Assembly (NCBI GenBank): GCA_946803715.1
Contig: CAMPET010000407.1
Span: 1 to 33,296 of the forward strand
Direction: 5' to 3'
Origin: Beroe ovata
Taxonomy: Eukaryota > Ctenophora > Nuda > Beroida > Beroidae
Length of the DNA stretch: 33,296 nucleotides
The position numbers and the translations under genes were made by a program. Numbering within the stretch: position 1 is the first letter of the stretch; every line of letters begins with the position of its first letter. The notes below the pieces were generated by a model. The model was given only the letters and a program-made list of their open reading frames with translations. It ran no database searches and had not been told where the DNA came from. Shown one piece after another: positions 9,195-31,300 of this stretch.

Positions 9195-10931
9195 TCATGA
9201 CTGTGTCATGTTCTCAATAATACCGGCCCCGGATAGAGCATCGTAGTAGAAACTGTTTACAATCGGTGCGTCCTTCTTGCTCACTATCTTTATGATTTCC
9301 TGAGGCGGAGGGAAAAACTGTTAAAACCTTGACGACAGTTACTAAGACAACAGTTACCATGACAACAGTTACCATGAAAACAGTAACCATTACAACAGTT
9401 ACCATGACAACAGCACTCACCTGACTGACGATACCACCCAACACAGCACAAACTGGAACCAGTTCTCCATCCAGGTTACTGAAACACAAGATGTATCAAG
9501 ATGAAATTACTGAAAGAACTGTTGGTTCCTTATGGTCCTGGGTCACAGGAATTTGAATAATATTTGGATCAAACCTGAGTAAGGCAGCCGGGACCTCTTT
9601 GCACTTTAGTTCCCTCGCTCTCAGTTTACAGTAAGATGCGATATCTGATGCATCGGCCAACTTCCCTGAGATACCAGTATCAGTTACCATGACAACTGCT
9701 ACCATGACAACAGATAGCAGTACCATCTGACACACGTGATATTACCTTGTGTAACCAGGACAGCGGGGGAAGAGTGACGGAGGTTGGTTAGGAGTGCCGT
9801 GTCACGGAGTGGAGTGAAGTGTGCCACTCTCTCCTCGAACTCTGCCATATCCCCCTCATCCTCAACTTTCCTCCGCTTAGTGTCCGGCTTCTCTGAGGTC
9901 TGTGGGAGATTATTCCTTATATGGCATAATGCGTGGGGTTATACAACTCGCTGTGGGAGGGAGCAGAACTTACCTTCCCCTTGAGAAGTTTCGGTTTCTC
10001 CGCGATGTAAGAGTACTTTTCCCCGCAATCCTGGAACATGAACCCACACATTCCCCACGTGTTCGTTGCTAGGAAACTAACTCCATGGTTACGACACAGC
10101 GTGTTTGTAGCTTCGTACTCTGACTGCGAGCCGTCTACAGGATGTATTACAGGAACTGTTACAACACTGACAACGGTGTCAACACCAGTTATCAGTAACT
10201 GACACCAGTTATCAGGGGACTGACACCAGTTATCAGGGGACTGACACCAGTTATCAGGGGGCTGACACCAGTTATCAGGGGACTGACACCAGTTATCACG
10301 GTACTGGCAACAGTTATCAAGTATTCATATTTCCAGGTAGTAGACACCAAGAAACTGGTAACAGTAAACTCACCGGTTATACACACGATGGAGTAGCTAG
10401 ATATGTTTTCCTCTGATAGCTCCTCCTCTACATAATTAACATTGACCAGCGGGTTCTGAGGATAGCACCAGTTACCATGGGTACCAGTTGTGTTACCACG
10501 ACAACACAATATGGCAGTAAGTACATACAGAAAGCATAGCAGTTGCCATGACAACAACTCACCAAGATTTGTAAGTTGGGAACAGCTGTTTCCCCGAAGG
10601 ATTTTCCCACACTAGTTCGAATCAGGAAGTTTGTAGCTGAGTTCTTTTCTTCTACAGTTCTTGTGTCAAGAATGGTCAGAGAGTTGACACCAGACAGAAC
10701 TATGTTCTTGCAGATCTCAGCTCCCTGTGGAGAGAGTGCTCTGTGAACACGTGTGGTTGTCAGGGACAATCGTCACGCGTTGTCATGACAACACACACAC
10801 ATGTCACGTACCAGTGCTCCACACCGCTTGACAAAGACATTGGCTGCGCGGAGTGAGCGCTGTGCATCCACTCCCCACAGTCTGATCTGTCTGTCGTAGA
10901 GAGCAGCCTCGTCATCTGTTATCTCAACCAT
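9195..10931 (-). CDS. SAE1: SUMO-activating enzyme subunit 1 (Aos1)
   Basis: Eight exons, 5' to 3': 10931-10812, 10724-10563, 10455-10374, 10134-9974, 9899-9746, 9665-9575, 9478-9421, 9299-9195; 310 residues against 346 in human. SAE1 pairs with UBA2 to adenylate SUMO; the catalytic cysteine is in UBA2. Seen: ITDDEAALYDRQIRLWG at the start, GAEICKNIVLSGVNSLTILD, NFLIRTSVG, a KRRKVEDE basic stretch where human has DTKRAKLD, then VPVCAVLGGIVSQEI and the C-terminal NSFYYDALSGAGIIEN. All phases chain. The nucleotide-binding loop reads FVKRCGALGAEI where human has LLVGLKGLGAEI, losing one glycine at the exon 1/2 boundary. Introns carry X-box-like repeats and a 21-bp minisatellite. Confidence 0.95.
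9338..9411 (+). repeat. X-box-like 14-mer, five tandem copies in SAE1 intron 7
   Basis: gttactaagacaac, gttaccatgacaac, gttaccatgaaaac, gtaaccattacaac and gttaccatgacaac at 15-bp spacing (9338, 9353, 9368, 9383, 9398). Two more copies lie at 9683 and 9698 in intron 5. Confidence 0.9.
10180..10320 (+). repeat. 21-bp minisatellite (gacaccagttatcaggggact) in SAE1 intron 3
   Basis: Seven units starting at 10180, 10201, 10222, 10243, 10264, 10285 and 10306; the inner ones are nearly identical and the outer ones diverged. The period is divisible by three, so the minus strand stays open, but it is not coding: the flanking exons join across it in phase. Confidence 0.95.
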
Positions 10932-11283
10932 CAGCTGTTAACAGGGTGTACGTGTTGTCATAGCAACACATGTGTTAACTGAGTGTTGTCATAGCAACAC
11001 AGAGGAACAGAGCAAGTGTTGTCATGTGAAGCTATCAGCAAACTCAAAGTTAGTCAGCAACATAGTAACATGAAGGAGAATGCCTCCATGTCCCATGAAG
11101 ATTTTCTTAAAATCAAATATAATACATCTTCAATTCTCAAATAAACAAAAATTAATTCATCCATCAAAATTAAATATTGGTCAAGATTCGCATTTTATAC
11201 ATTTGTTGGTGATGGATCTTGGTTTATATTCTAGCAATGAACAATGAACCTTCCCCGAACGGAAACACATGTGTCCTAGCAAC
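10932..11283. promoter_or_regulatory. Spacer between Kelch gene stop and SAE1 start
   Basis: 352 bp. The side next to SAE1 contains three X-box-like sites (gttgtcatagcaac at about 10952 and 10984, gttgtcatgtgaag at about 11018). The remainder (11090-11230) is AT-rich and probably the Kelch gene's 3' UTR. The X-box cluster is within 100 bp of the SAE1 ATG, the usual place for a proximal promoter element. Confidence 0.45.
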
Positions 11284-14200
11284 TCAGACATTGATAACAG
11301 AGCTCTTTGCACGTGCGTGAATCATAGCCGGCACTTCTTCCCACGTATCACTATTCACATCGTATCTGTATACCTGCGAATAGAGTTGCGATCAAGTGGC
11401 CAAATTAGGGGAAACTGGAAGTATGAAAATTGTCATGAAATAACACTTTACCTTGTTGACTGAGTTTAATTTTTCTGTTCCTCCGAAAATATAGAGATGT
11501 CCACCAATACCGACACATGTTGAATCATTCAGTGATAACAGATCCTTCTTACTAATCTCAACCCACGTGTTATTCTGCGTTGTCATGGTGATACATGGTA
11601 ACAGAGTGTGCTTTCATGGTGACAGTGTGTGTGTGTNGTGCTACTAACCCACGTATAGCCAGAGGGGGACATGTATCAAGTGGATGATGCGCTCCCTATC
11701 CTCATCAACAAGACAGAGCAGGCCGAGAGGGACAGAGATGTTCTGATAGTGGAATTCAAATCTATAGGTGTGTGTGTGTACGTGTGTGTTGTTATCTCTC
11801 TAAAACGCCTCTTATACCTGTGTGTTATATCGTTCCAGTGTATTGTGTGACACAACATAGATCAGATGATCAAGTACACAGCAACTGATACCTGAAACCA
11901 GCGGTTGTCATGGTGAGTGTTGATTGCAGGGTGTTGTCATGGTGACAGTGTTGTCATGGTAGTGCACCTGATCTCTTGGTAAATAGTGGTGTTACCACAC
12001 TCCATTGCTTGGCAGACACGCTGTAACTCTCAACACAATGAGGAGATCCATTACATTCATCATAGCCACCAACTGCCCACAACCTAAACTCATGTAGTCA
12101 CGTGGTTACAGTTGGTAAAAGTGAGAGAGCCAGTAACATAGTGAGGAAAGAGCGGGTCAGAGCATGAGAATACAAAATATGGGTTGTCATGGCAACACGC
12201 ACCTCTCATTGATTGAGAGGAGTCCGAAGTCACTTCGTCTGTGGTTCATGGGAGGAAGTTGTTTCCAGGAGAGTCCGTCCTTTGACAGCACCTCAACGGA
12301 GGATAAAGTGATGTAACCATTGTAACCTCCACACACGTACAAACTTCCTGCGTTGCCATGGTAACAGTGTTGTCATGCCAACGGTTCAGTGTTGTCATGC
12401 TAGCAATTCAGTGTTGTCATGGTGGTAGCAGTGTTGTCATGGTGATACTGTGAGTTGTAATACCTCCCAGCACAGCAGCAGCTGCACTTGCCCTGCATTC
12501 CGTAACCTTGACAGCAGACGACCACGTGTTATTGTAAGTGCAAAACCGGAGCACATCACTCAGTACCAGTCCGTCCTTGTTACGACCCCCAATCACATAG
12601 ATATACCTGGGTTAAATTGAATAGTAATAGGTTAAATGTCAAATGTAATGTTTGTAGATCAGTTTATTTCATGAGTTATGATAAGCATCGTCTGATATTG
12701 TCTATTGTAAAATGAAGGGAAAAATGAACATGGAGTTGTCTCTTGTCTGTTTCCATGGAAACGGATGAGAACTATTACCTTCCCAGCTTAGCAACGGCTG
12801 CAGACATTTTGGAGGAAGGGAGTTCAGCCAACTCCTGGGACTGGTGGCCTGAGTGTTAACAAGTTTATGAAGGAGTAGAGAAGAAAGATGGGTCCAAGTT
12901 GAAGTCTCACTCACCAAGTGGATCATACATTTCCAACTTAGTGTGTTTTTCGTCTCCACCAATGATATAAACAACGTTGTTATAGCAACCAACTCTTTGT
13001 TTCTGTGGCAACATATACTTTTCTGTGCTATATCCAGGACAGCAATTGATCATCAGATGCAAAGTCTTTGTGTTGTCTAGCAATGAACAATATTTCACAC
13101 TCTGTTTAAGTACCTGAAAAGAAGCTTCATAATATATGATTAAAATAAAGGAATGGAGGCAAACAAATAACTTTTCAAGTGAGGCTGTCATGGTGTACCT
13201 CATTGGTGGAGGCTGTTTCAATCAAGAAGAGAACAGGCAAGCATGGGAATCTGATACAATCCACCAGCTTATCCAGGCAGTCTAGAACTGACGCACTCAG
13301 TTTGCCACTAGAATCGACCCTATCATTTGCCCATTCTGACACACACTCAAACACCTAAATGCAATTTTATCACAGAAACTATCATAGGCTGAGGCAAGTT
13401 AACATAATACGCACAGTTTGATATACCTGACTTTCACACACAGCATTAAGTCGATCAGAGGATAAGAAATTCAGTAAAATATCTGCAGGAAGCATTAGAT
13501 AACTTCTGCTATTGACAAGGTCGGTGAAATGTTCCTCTCCCCACCTATTTGAATTATAGAGGGTAAGTAAACAATGAAGATTGTCATAGAAACTTGTCAT
13601 ATCATTCAAGTTTGAACAAACCTGATGGCAGCTCTTCTCAAACTTGCACATGAGTGTTTGTCACTGAAGAGCATGGTCTCCAGACAGTTTTCAGTGGATA
13701 GATTATGTGTCATAAATTCACAGCATGCTTCTTTTGCATCAAGTAAGTGAAGCATATCTGATGCAGCTAACAGTGACTGTGCCTGGTAAGATATCACCTA
13801 TTATATGTCATGTAAAGTTTAACTACATCCAACATGAATGATTAACTTGCTTTAGAGGATTGAACATAATACACAGTGAAACAAATTCAATTAAATTATG
13901 ATTGATTTCATTTTCAGTGACTTACAGTGCTCATTGTTATCTCAAACTGTCCTGTATAAATGAAATTGATCAGAGTATTAACGGCTTCACCATCAACTCC
14001 ATGGAGTTCAATACGAAAAGTATTTTTCTCCAGAAATCCAGTATTGAACAAAGCCTTGAAGTATGTGCTTGTTGTTGCAAGGACAACTCGGTGAGCATAT
14101 ATCTGTAAATGAGTATTTATTAATATGAATATTTCACATCCTGTCTGGGAAAATGGTTGTATTGAAATTTGAAATACTTGATTGAAAGTCACCTCAAGAT

Positions 14201-14363
14201 TATTGATGACTAAAACCACATCACAAAAGCTTCTGTCAGATTTGAGTTCAAATAAACTGCTGAGTACATCTTTGGCATGAACACAGTTTTTGGAAAATAC
14301 GAAGGACATCAATGCAGCACTGATAATATCGTGAAATACAATGACAGAACCATGCTGGAACAT
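11284..14363 (-). CDS. Kelch-like BTB-BACK-Kelch protein (probable CUL3 adaptor)
   Basis: Thirteen exons, 5' to 3': 14363-14193, 14102-13926, 13797-13622, 13544-13427, 13354-13199, 13113-12915, 12848-12779, 12606-12464, 12347-12203, 12083-11968, 11891-11818, 11574-11452, 11373-11284; 585 residues, typical of KLHL proteins. BTB is about residues 28-118 (RSFCDVVLVINN, HRVVLATTSTYFKALF, FIYTGQFE). BACK is about 120-266 (LLAASDMLHLLDAKEACCEF). Six Kelch blades follow, with VVYIIGG, YIYVIGG, LYVCGGYNGY, LWAVGGYD, LIYVVSHN and LYIFGG. Blade 5 has lost its Gly-Gly. KLHL proteins usually present substrates to CUL3 ubiquitin ligase; the substrate cannot be inferred. The start at 14363 is the first ATG; a later in-frame Met (AALMSF) is an alternative. 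I cannot name the orthologue. Confidence 0.92.
11637..11637. other. Single-N contig join in Kelch-gene intron 11
   Basis: Lies in a gtgtgtgt tract between the exons at 11574 and 11818. The two exons still splice in phase, so no coding sequence is lost, but the intron length is uncertain. Confidence 0.6.
11659..11760 (+). other. Orphan exon-like open stretch inside a Kelch-gene intron
   Basis: On the plus strand, an acceptor-like agccag precedes an open frame reading MYQVDDALPILINKTEQ then AERDRDVLIVEFKSI, followed by a donor-like atag|gtgtgt. It is charged and helix-like and I do not recognise it. It is antisense to the host gene and begins about 20 bp after an N. It may be a displaced exon of another gene, a nested gene, or chance. 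Confidence 0.3.
11905..12446 (-). repeat. X-box-like sites in Kelch-gene introns
   Basis: On the plus strand: gttgtcatggtgag, gttgtcatggtgac and gttgtcatggtagt near 11905-11963; gttgtcatggcaac near 12183; gttgccatggtaac near 12352 (a close RFX X-box match); and four more diverged copies up to 12446. Exons at 11968-12083 and 12203-12347 interrupt the series and lack it. Confidence 0.75.
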
Positions 14364-15152
14364 TCAGTTTTCAGATTCAACATATTCTGTTTACATTGAA
14401 TTCATCATCAATATAACAGTTACCATTCACATAACATTTACCATTTTCAATCTGGCAACAAAACTATGAATTATTTCTTAAATGATTCCTTTGAAAGATA
14501 ATTCTTGGTTTGTCTGATGAAGCAGTGAAAGATGGAACAAAATAAAATCCGTGTAATCTGACGTTAAAATGTTTCCCTATTGATGCTGCGCGCGTCATTG
14601 ATTTTGCAAAATAAATTTTTGTAAACAGTTTATGATTGATATTTTTGCATAAAATTTTGAAATCAAAATGATAAAATAAAAATATGAAAGAATGTGTTGT
14701 CGATCGATAATAGACCTTGTCGATCGATGATAGACTCTGTCGAGAATTTCGTTTCGCGCGTGCGCGGCGCAAACTTATTCTCAGACAGCTGACGCAAGCC
14801 GCTTCGCGATTTGCATCAGCGGTCTGGCATCGCCCGACAAAGAATGTGGTATTCATATGAGATATTGTGATAACAAAATTTGCCGAGCCGCGCAATGGAA
14901 ATGAAAATGAAAATTGAAATATTATTTTGTTTACTTTAAATATTTTTATCTCAAGGAACTTTGTTCCATTATAATGATTTCATGCTGTATTGCTGTAAAT
15001 TAACGCAGAGTTATTGAGTTAAAAAGTAGCTAATATGGGTTCCGATCTCTACTCATCATTTTATTGTTAATTGATTTTGTTTTGATTTTGATTGATGAGA
15101 CCTAAGACTTGTCACTTCAAATGACTGTAAAATAAAATATTGCTTTAGCATA
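14364..15152. promoter_or_regulatory. Divergent promoter region, Kelch gene and U2SURP
   Basis: Nothing but AT-rich sequence surrounds a GC-rich core at about 14697-14830. The core has a 20-bp direct repeat, ttgtcgatcgataatagacc at 14697-14716 and a close copy at 14717-14736, with a third partial copy. Then comes cgcgcgtgcgcggcgc (14755-14770), which resembles the NRF1 motif GCGCATGCGC. CpG is dense only here, as expected of an unmethylated bidirectional promoter. The start of U2SURP is 789 bp from that of the Kelch gene. Confidence 0.6.
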
Positions 15153-24970
<9,818 letters not shown>

Positions 24971-25327
24971 CCACATGCTGTGTTGTCATGGTTACAACAC
25001 ATTCTCATCAGTCAGTCTCATCATTCATATCAGTATTTTTGTCATGGTGACACACATGTCATGGTGATGAGATGTGTAGAAGACAGTCTTACCCTCGCCC
25101 CCTTTATACAGCCCCCATTTTGACCTTGTGAAGAAGTTACAGTCTATGTTTACTTGAGATCTCTCCCTCTCAATTATTGCTGTATACAATTTTAAGTATT
25201 TATTTACAGAATACCTGTGTAGTTCATCGTAATGAGAAAGTGACTAGAATTTTGCAACTATACGAATGTTGATTGTTGCTTGGTTTTGAAATACTTTGCT
25301 AACCCCATTCTCATGTGTAGAGTTGCT
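24971..25327. promoter_or_regulatory. Spacer U2SURP-TSR1
   Basis: 357 bp holding the U2SURP 3' end and the TSR1 promoter. It has an X-box-like gttgtcatggttac near 24983 and a related catggtgacac near 25046. The sequence gttgctatggtatc overlaps the TSR1 start codon. A tgtgtag just before it could be a 3' splice site for a 5' UTR exon. Confidence 0.4.
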
Positions 25328-28300
25328 ATGGTATCGCACAAAGCAGGCCCCCTAAAACAACCGAAGAAAGCGCACAAGCATGGCAAACATCGGTCTAAGA
25401 GTGTACTTTCGGTCAAGGGAAAAGTCCACAAGACATCAATATCCAGGAAAAACATACAGACAGTCTCCAAGAAAAATAGGTTAAGATAGCAACCTTGCTC
25501 TATTCATAACAACATTGACCATAGCAACATACACTGTTTATATAGCAACCTGCAAGATTTCCAACATCACGAATTTTCCATGGCAACCCGTTATCCTAGC
25601 AACACACTCAGGCGTAACAAGGACAACCAGATGAGGAAAGCTAAGTTGACTGTGACGGCAGAAGAGAAGAAGATGTTAGGGGGAGCTGGGCAACCCCCAA
25701 TCTGTATATCACTGCTCCCTGTTAATAGTGGTATGATAACTCTGACACCACTTTTCACACTGACACCACTTCTCACACTGACGCCACATTCCACACTGAC
25801 ACCACTTCTCACACTGACACCACTTCTCATACTGACACCACTTCTCACACTGACACCACTTCTCATACTGGCACCACTTCTATTCCTTATGCTGTCAACA
25901 CTCTCATTGACAAACCGACACCACACTTTACAGGCGTTGACATGGACTCTATTGTGGAACTATTCAAGTCGCAGGGTGCAGTATTTACAAGTTCTGAGAA
26001 CACTTTCTACTTCTACTGCAAGAAATTGAAAAAGAGGTTTGTGTCTATCTGTGTCTGTATTTGTCTGTATTCCCTGTGTGTTTCTGTGCGTGTCCGGTCA
26101 GATTATGATCCGTATGTTGCGGAAGGCGCGCGCTGTTTTCTGTAGCTTAGCTGCGCGTTATACGCGCCTAATGGTATAGTATTCATTAGGAATGTGTAAT
26201 GTACAATGTATACATTGTACACTGTACAAGTCATGTGAAGTGTACAATGTATAGTGTAAACAATCCCAGGTTCCAAGTAATATACCCTGGCAAAGACGCA
26301 GACTTATTGGAACAGTTGGATGTGTTGAAGTGTTGTGATGTGGTGATGTTAGTGTGGGATAACACTTTCCTGATAGACCCACTCTTGAAAACTTGTATAC
26401 TGGCACAGGGTTAGTGATTGTCACTTATTACAATCATTCTGTAATCTCGTTACTTATTACAATCATTCTGTAATCTTGTTTATAGGTGCCCATGCTCGTC
26501 CACCCTCATACAGGATGATATGGGTTTGGATATATTCGATTACTCAACAACACTCACTATCTATATTTGCTCTCACAGGACTGTGTTCTGTACAGCATCT
26601 CCTCGCTTCTCCTCCAGTACAATCACAGAAAGAGAAAATTGAGCGGAGAAAACACATGTCAGAAACATTGGATAGTCAGAGTTTTGTTGCTAAGGACGCC
26701 AAGGTAGCACACGCTAAATTCTGAATTTCACCTTTTTCTGCATGAGCTAGCTCCAAAAATCCCACGGATTCGAATTCTACGGTCAAAAATAGGCCAGGAA
26801 CACTTAGTTTCACTATTTTCTCGGGAATTTGGTTTTTGCTCATTTTGTGTCCATGTGTGTCTGGATGACACGGGACACCCAGAAAACGTTATGAACGTGG
26901 ATGAGAAAATGGCTGAAAATTATTTGTTCGTTTTTCCATACAGATTGCATCGGTTCCTATGTATTTTTGGACGCAGAATCGATCCCCGGTGGATTTTTTT
27001 TCTATCTCACTTCCCTGAGGCGCTATCAGTCACCATTCGTCATTTTACCAAAACTGAGTTAAAATTTAAATTGTGGCACTTTGCAAATGAGCTAGCTCAA
27101 AAATTCTCACGGATTCGAATTCTACGGTCAAAAATAGGCTAGGAACACATTTTCATTGTGTTGAGAGGTTAAAAAATTTTCAGCCTTCAGATGTGTGTCC
27201 CATTGATTTTGCTAAATCAGTTGTATGGTCGAATTTCGTTATTTGGGCGTGGTCCCACGACCCTTGTAGACTTATGCTGATGATACAATACGTTGTTATG
27301 TGTAGTATAGGTGTAGGAGAGATGGCTTGTATGACTATTGGTCCACTCAAAAGTACTTTTGTGGTATTATGAGGCCACTGAAATCGACACTCACTAAATT
27401 TTGTGCTCATGGTACACTCATGAGGAAAATGACCAAATATTTTTTGCTCGATTTTCACACGAGTGCAGTCGACTGTTAGGTAATTTTGGACGCTGAATCG
27501 ATCTACGGTGGAATTGAAAGTCTATCTTGTTTCCTTGGACAGCTACGTCTAAAACATTATTTCATGGGATATTAGAACAGTTATTTCAAAATTTCTGCAT
27601 ATTCCTGTTGAGCTAGCCCCGAAATTCCTTCAAATTCGAACTCTACGCTTGAATATAGACCAGAAACACTTGTATTCAGTTTATTTTGGCGTTAAAAAAT
27701 CTTGAGCCTCCAGATGTGTGTCCCATTGATTTTGCTAAATCAGTTGTGTGGTCAAATTTCGTTATTTGGGCGTGGTCCCACGGCCCATGTAGACATTTGC
27801 TGATAATACAATACGTTGTTATGTGTAGTATGTACGAGAGATGGCTTGTATAACCATTGGTCCACTCAAAAGTAGTTTTGTGGTGTTTTGGGGCCACTGA
27901 AATCGACACTCAGAAAGCTGAATTCTGTGCTCATGGTACATTGACCCATGCCCTCATAAAGAAAATGACCAAATACTTTTTGCTCGATTTTCACACGAAT
28001 GCAGTCGACTATTAGGTAATTTTGAACTCTGAATCGATCTACGGTGGAATTTTTGCTCTACCTCACTTCTCTGATGTGCTATCAGCCACTATCATTTTGC
28101 CAAACTGACTGAAAACTCTCTCTTACCAACTCTCTCTGTCTCTCCAGGTCCACTATTTGGAAAGATCTACGGATATTGATACAATACTGTGGAGCATGGT
28201 GAACATGCGACACTCAACACTCAGCTTCCTGAAACACAGGCCCTACCTGTACTCTAACACTGTACAGTGGGAACCGAGCAGTGATAACCAGGACACTGGG

Positions 28301-31300
28301 ACTCTACAGGTATACATACATTATTCAGTATTACCTACTGAACTGGCAGTGATCTTTAAAATTCAATGTCGTAAAAATTATGAAATATTGTCTCGCTTTA
28401 AAATCTTTATTCGCTTTGCTAACAGTGCACATCAGATAACAGGCTATGTGCGAGGTGGTACAATGGATGCCAATCAGCTGGTTCACATTGCTGGAATGGG
28501 ACACTTCAGACTACTCAAGATAACTAGTGCACGGGAACCGTTTTCAGACCCCTCAACACCGGTAATATACACATCTCACCAATATCACGCTATCTCACCG
28601 GATATCACACACACACACACCGGACTTGACATCACCTCTTCACTCTTCCATCCTCTCTTCCTAGTTTCCATGACAACAACACTCACTTGTTTCCATGACA
28701 ACACACACACACACTCCCACAGTTCACTGAACAAGTTCTTTCTGTCCTGGACGAGACAACTGCCCCCACTCCGGACATGGAGTGTGAAGTGGACGAAATG
28801 GACGGGGAGCAGACCTGGCCCACCGAGGAGGACATGATGCAGGCTGAACAAGCCCGGAGACTTCCCGCGGGTAAGAGTGGGAGTGCCGGGAGATTATCGG
28901 GAATCGGATAGGGTAAGAGTGTCGCGGGTGGGGAGTGAGGGGAAATGAGGGAGAAATTGGGGGAGTAAGCTTATTTGTGAGATGTGTGTTCCCAACAGAC
29001 GGTCCTTTTCAAGGGAGTATCCCATGCGGAGTATCCCATGCGGTAACATCGCCATGGTAACATCGTCGTATCCCCAGGAACCTCGTCATACCAAGCCACG
29101 TGGATGTTATCAGACGATGAGGAGGGAGATGAGGTGATGTCTGATGACATGTCATCATCAAGTGAGGGAGAGGACGAGGGAGAGGAGTTGGGAGTGATGT
29201 CACAGTCTCAGGATGAGGTACAATGTGTATCCTAGCAACGAGACAATATCACGTGTCACGTGATAACGTGTTATTACACTGTCTATAACTGTGGATGTTA
29301 TACAGTCCGTATCCTAGCAACACGTATCCTAGCAACACGTGGAACTTTCACGTGAATTTATCACAGGATGACGGAGATTACGATGTTCATTTTGACGAGA
29401 TGGAAGAGGCAGCGGAGCTGAAGAAACTGAGGGACGCCCGGGACAACGAGGCATTCCCCGATGAGATTGACACCCCGCTTGACACACCTGCCAGAATCCG
29501 ATTCCAAAAGTAAGGACACGTTTTCTGGCAGAAATGGGAGTTTGGGCAGCTTTTAAATGTTAAGTAAGGACACTGCGAATCTGTATAAATATGTTGCTGT
29601 GCACGGAGGATGATTAACCTATTCCAGATCGTGATATCCCAGGTACCGTGGATTGAAGAGTTTCAGGACCTCACCGTGGGACCCGAAGGAGAACCTCCCC
29701 TCAGACTATGCAAGAATATCCCAAATCTCACAGTTCCGCGCGGCGCGGCGTCGCTTAGTAACGGAGAGTGGTGAGAAGTGCGTAACACGTGGTCAACACG
29801 TGACACTCCACGTTGAGGGAGTTCCCGGGTCCATCAGGGAGAGTCGAGTGTCGGGGTTAGCGGTGTTCTCACTCCTGCCACACGAGCAGAAGATGTGTGT
29901 GCAGCATGTGGCGTTACATCGACACCCGCTGTCCAATGTCGTCGTCAAGGGGAAAGAGCAGATATTGGTACAGGTGAATAACAGAATAACTGACACTGAT
30001 GTTCGACCAGTTCAGACATGGGAATTGGTGATATGAAACATATTAAATTTTGTATCGAGGGTCCAAATGTCTCTACCTCATTCTCTAAATTCTCTACATT
30101 TCAGGTTGGATTTAGGAGGTACGTTGTAAAGCCGATATTCTCAGATCACAGTAAAGCTAACAAGCACAAGATGGAGAGATATATGCCGGAACAAGGTACG
30201 GGATTGCGTCTGGGAGTTGGATCATGTCCCCTTATAGACATCAGTGTCACTCAACCGACTTCAATATAACCACCCCTCTGACCCCTTATCTTCACGTCCC
30301 TCCAACATAAACTGTTATCTGACCCTCTAAATCTGACCCCCTAACATGACCCTCTAAATGTGATCCCCCTACTCCGCCAGGCACATTTGTAGCGAGTTAC
30401 TACGCTCCCATCACTTTGACCGATAGTCCGGCTATATTCTTCAAAATAGAGGAGGACGGAACTGTTTCTCTCCTCGCTACTGGATCCCTTCTCTCCTGTA
30501 ACCCTGATAGGTGAGTGTTACACGGTGTTATACATTATACAGGCTGTTATACAGGGTGTTATACAGGGTGTTATACAGGGTGTCGGATGGTCATGTGATA
30601 AAGTACACAAGTGGTGTTACACTTACAGGTGTTACCGGTGTTAGGTGACTGGGGCCCTAACAAGTAGTCAACACACGTTAAGATAATCAAGTACACAGGT
30701 GTCAATCCAGCACAGTTTGTTCAGCTTGTCACGTGTGGTAAACAGTGAACACTATCCGGTCCCTATCACCCTCCCTCTTCCCTCAGGGTGATTTGTAAGC
30801 GTGTGATACTCTCTGGACATCCTCTCAAAATCAACAAGAAGAGTGCAACTGTTCGATACCTGTTCTTCAATAGGGATGATATCGCATACTTCAAACCCAT
30901 CGAGGTAAAAAATATGCTCGTTAGTGTTATCATGACACCCCTAAATTCTTTCACCATATTGAGTTCTCTCAGGCAGCATAACATCACTGGTTATCGATAT
31001 GTGATTTGTGTCATGCTCAATTCTCATTAGTTAAACATATGTTACAGTAATACTTCCCTTGAGAATTGTGCAATCATGGACATCGCAATTTCTCATGTCC
31101 ATTTCTACGCTTGCTGAGATTAGCCATTCTGCCATTCCTCAACCCCTCTCTCTCACACACTATCTGTCACTATCACATCTCCTCGTCCCTTTACTTCTAT
31201 CGTAGCCTATACCAGTCCTCACTCACTTCACTTCACCCGTAATCCCGCCCATCCTCCCCTATAACCGTTTCCATGACAACACTTTCTCTATCTCCACCCC

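Noticed and set aside
10192-10557. 121-residue minus-strand frame ending in SPLITGV repeats
   Set aside because: SAE1 exon 3 read through its donor into a 21-bp intronic minisatellite.
11676-11858. Minus-strand reading of 11638-11760 as a further Kelch exon
   Set aside because: It has no Kelch blade features, and the neighbouring exons already complete the blade in phase without it.
14464-14895. 143-residue open frame on the minus strand upstream of the Kelch gene
   Set aside because: No domain I recognise; its reading crosses the CpG-rich promoter core and AT-rich flanks, and it overlaps the expected divergent promoter.
25591-25926. 111-residue minus-strand frame with regular SVRSGVS-type repeats
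   Set aside because: Translation of the 18-bp intronic minisatellite, whose period keeps frames open.
28310-28435. Possible intronic snoRNA in TSR1, looked for because such genes often host them
   Set aside because: No convincing C/D or H/ACA box pair in this or other short introns that I checked.
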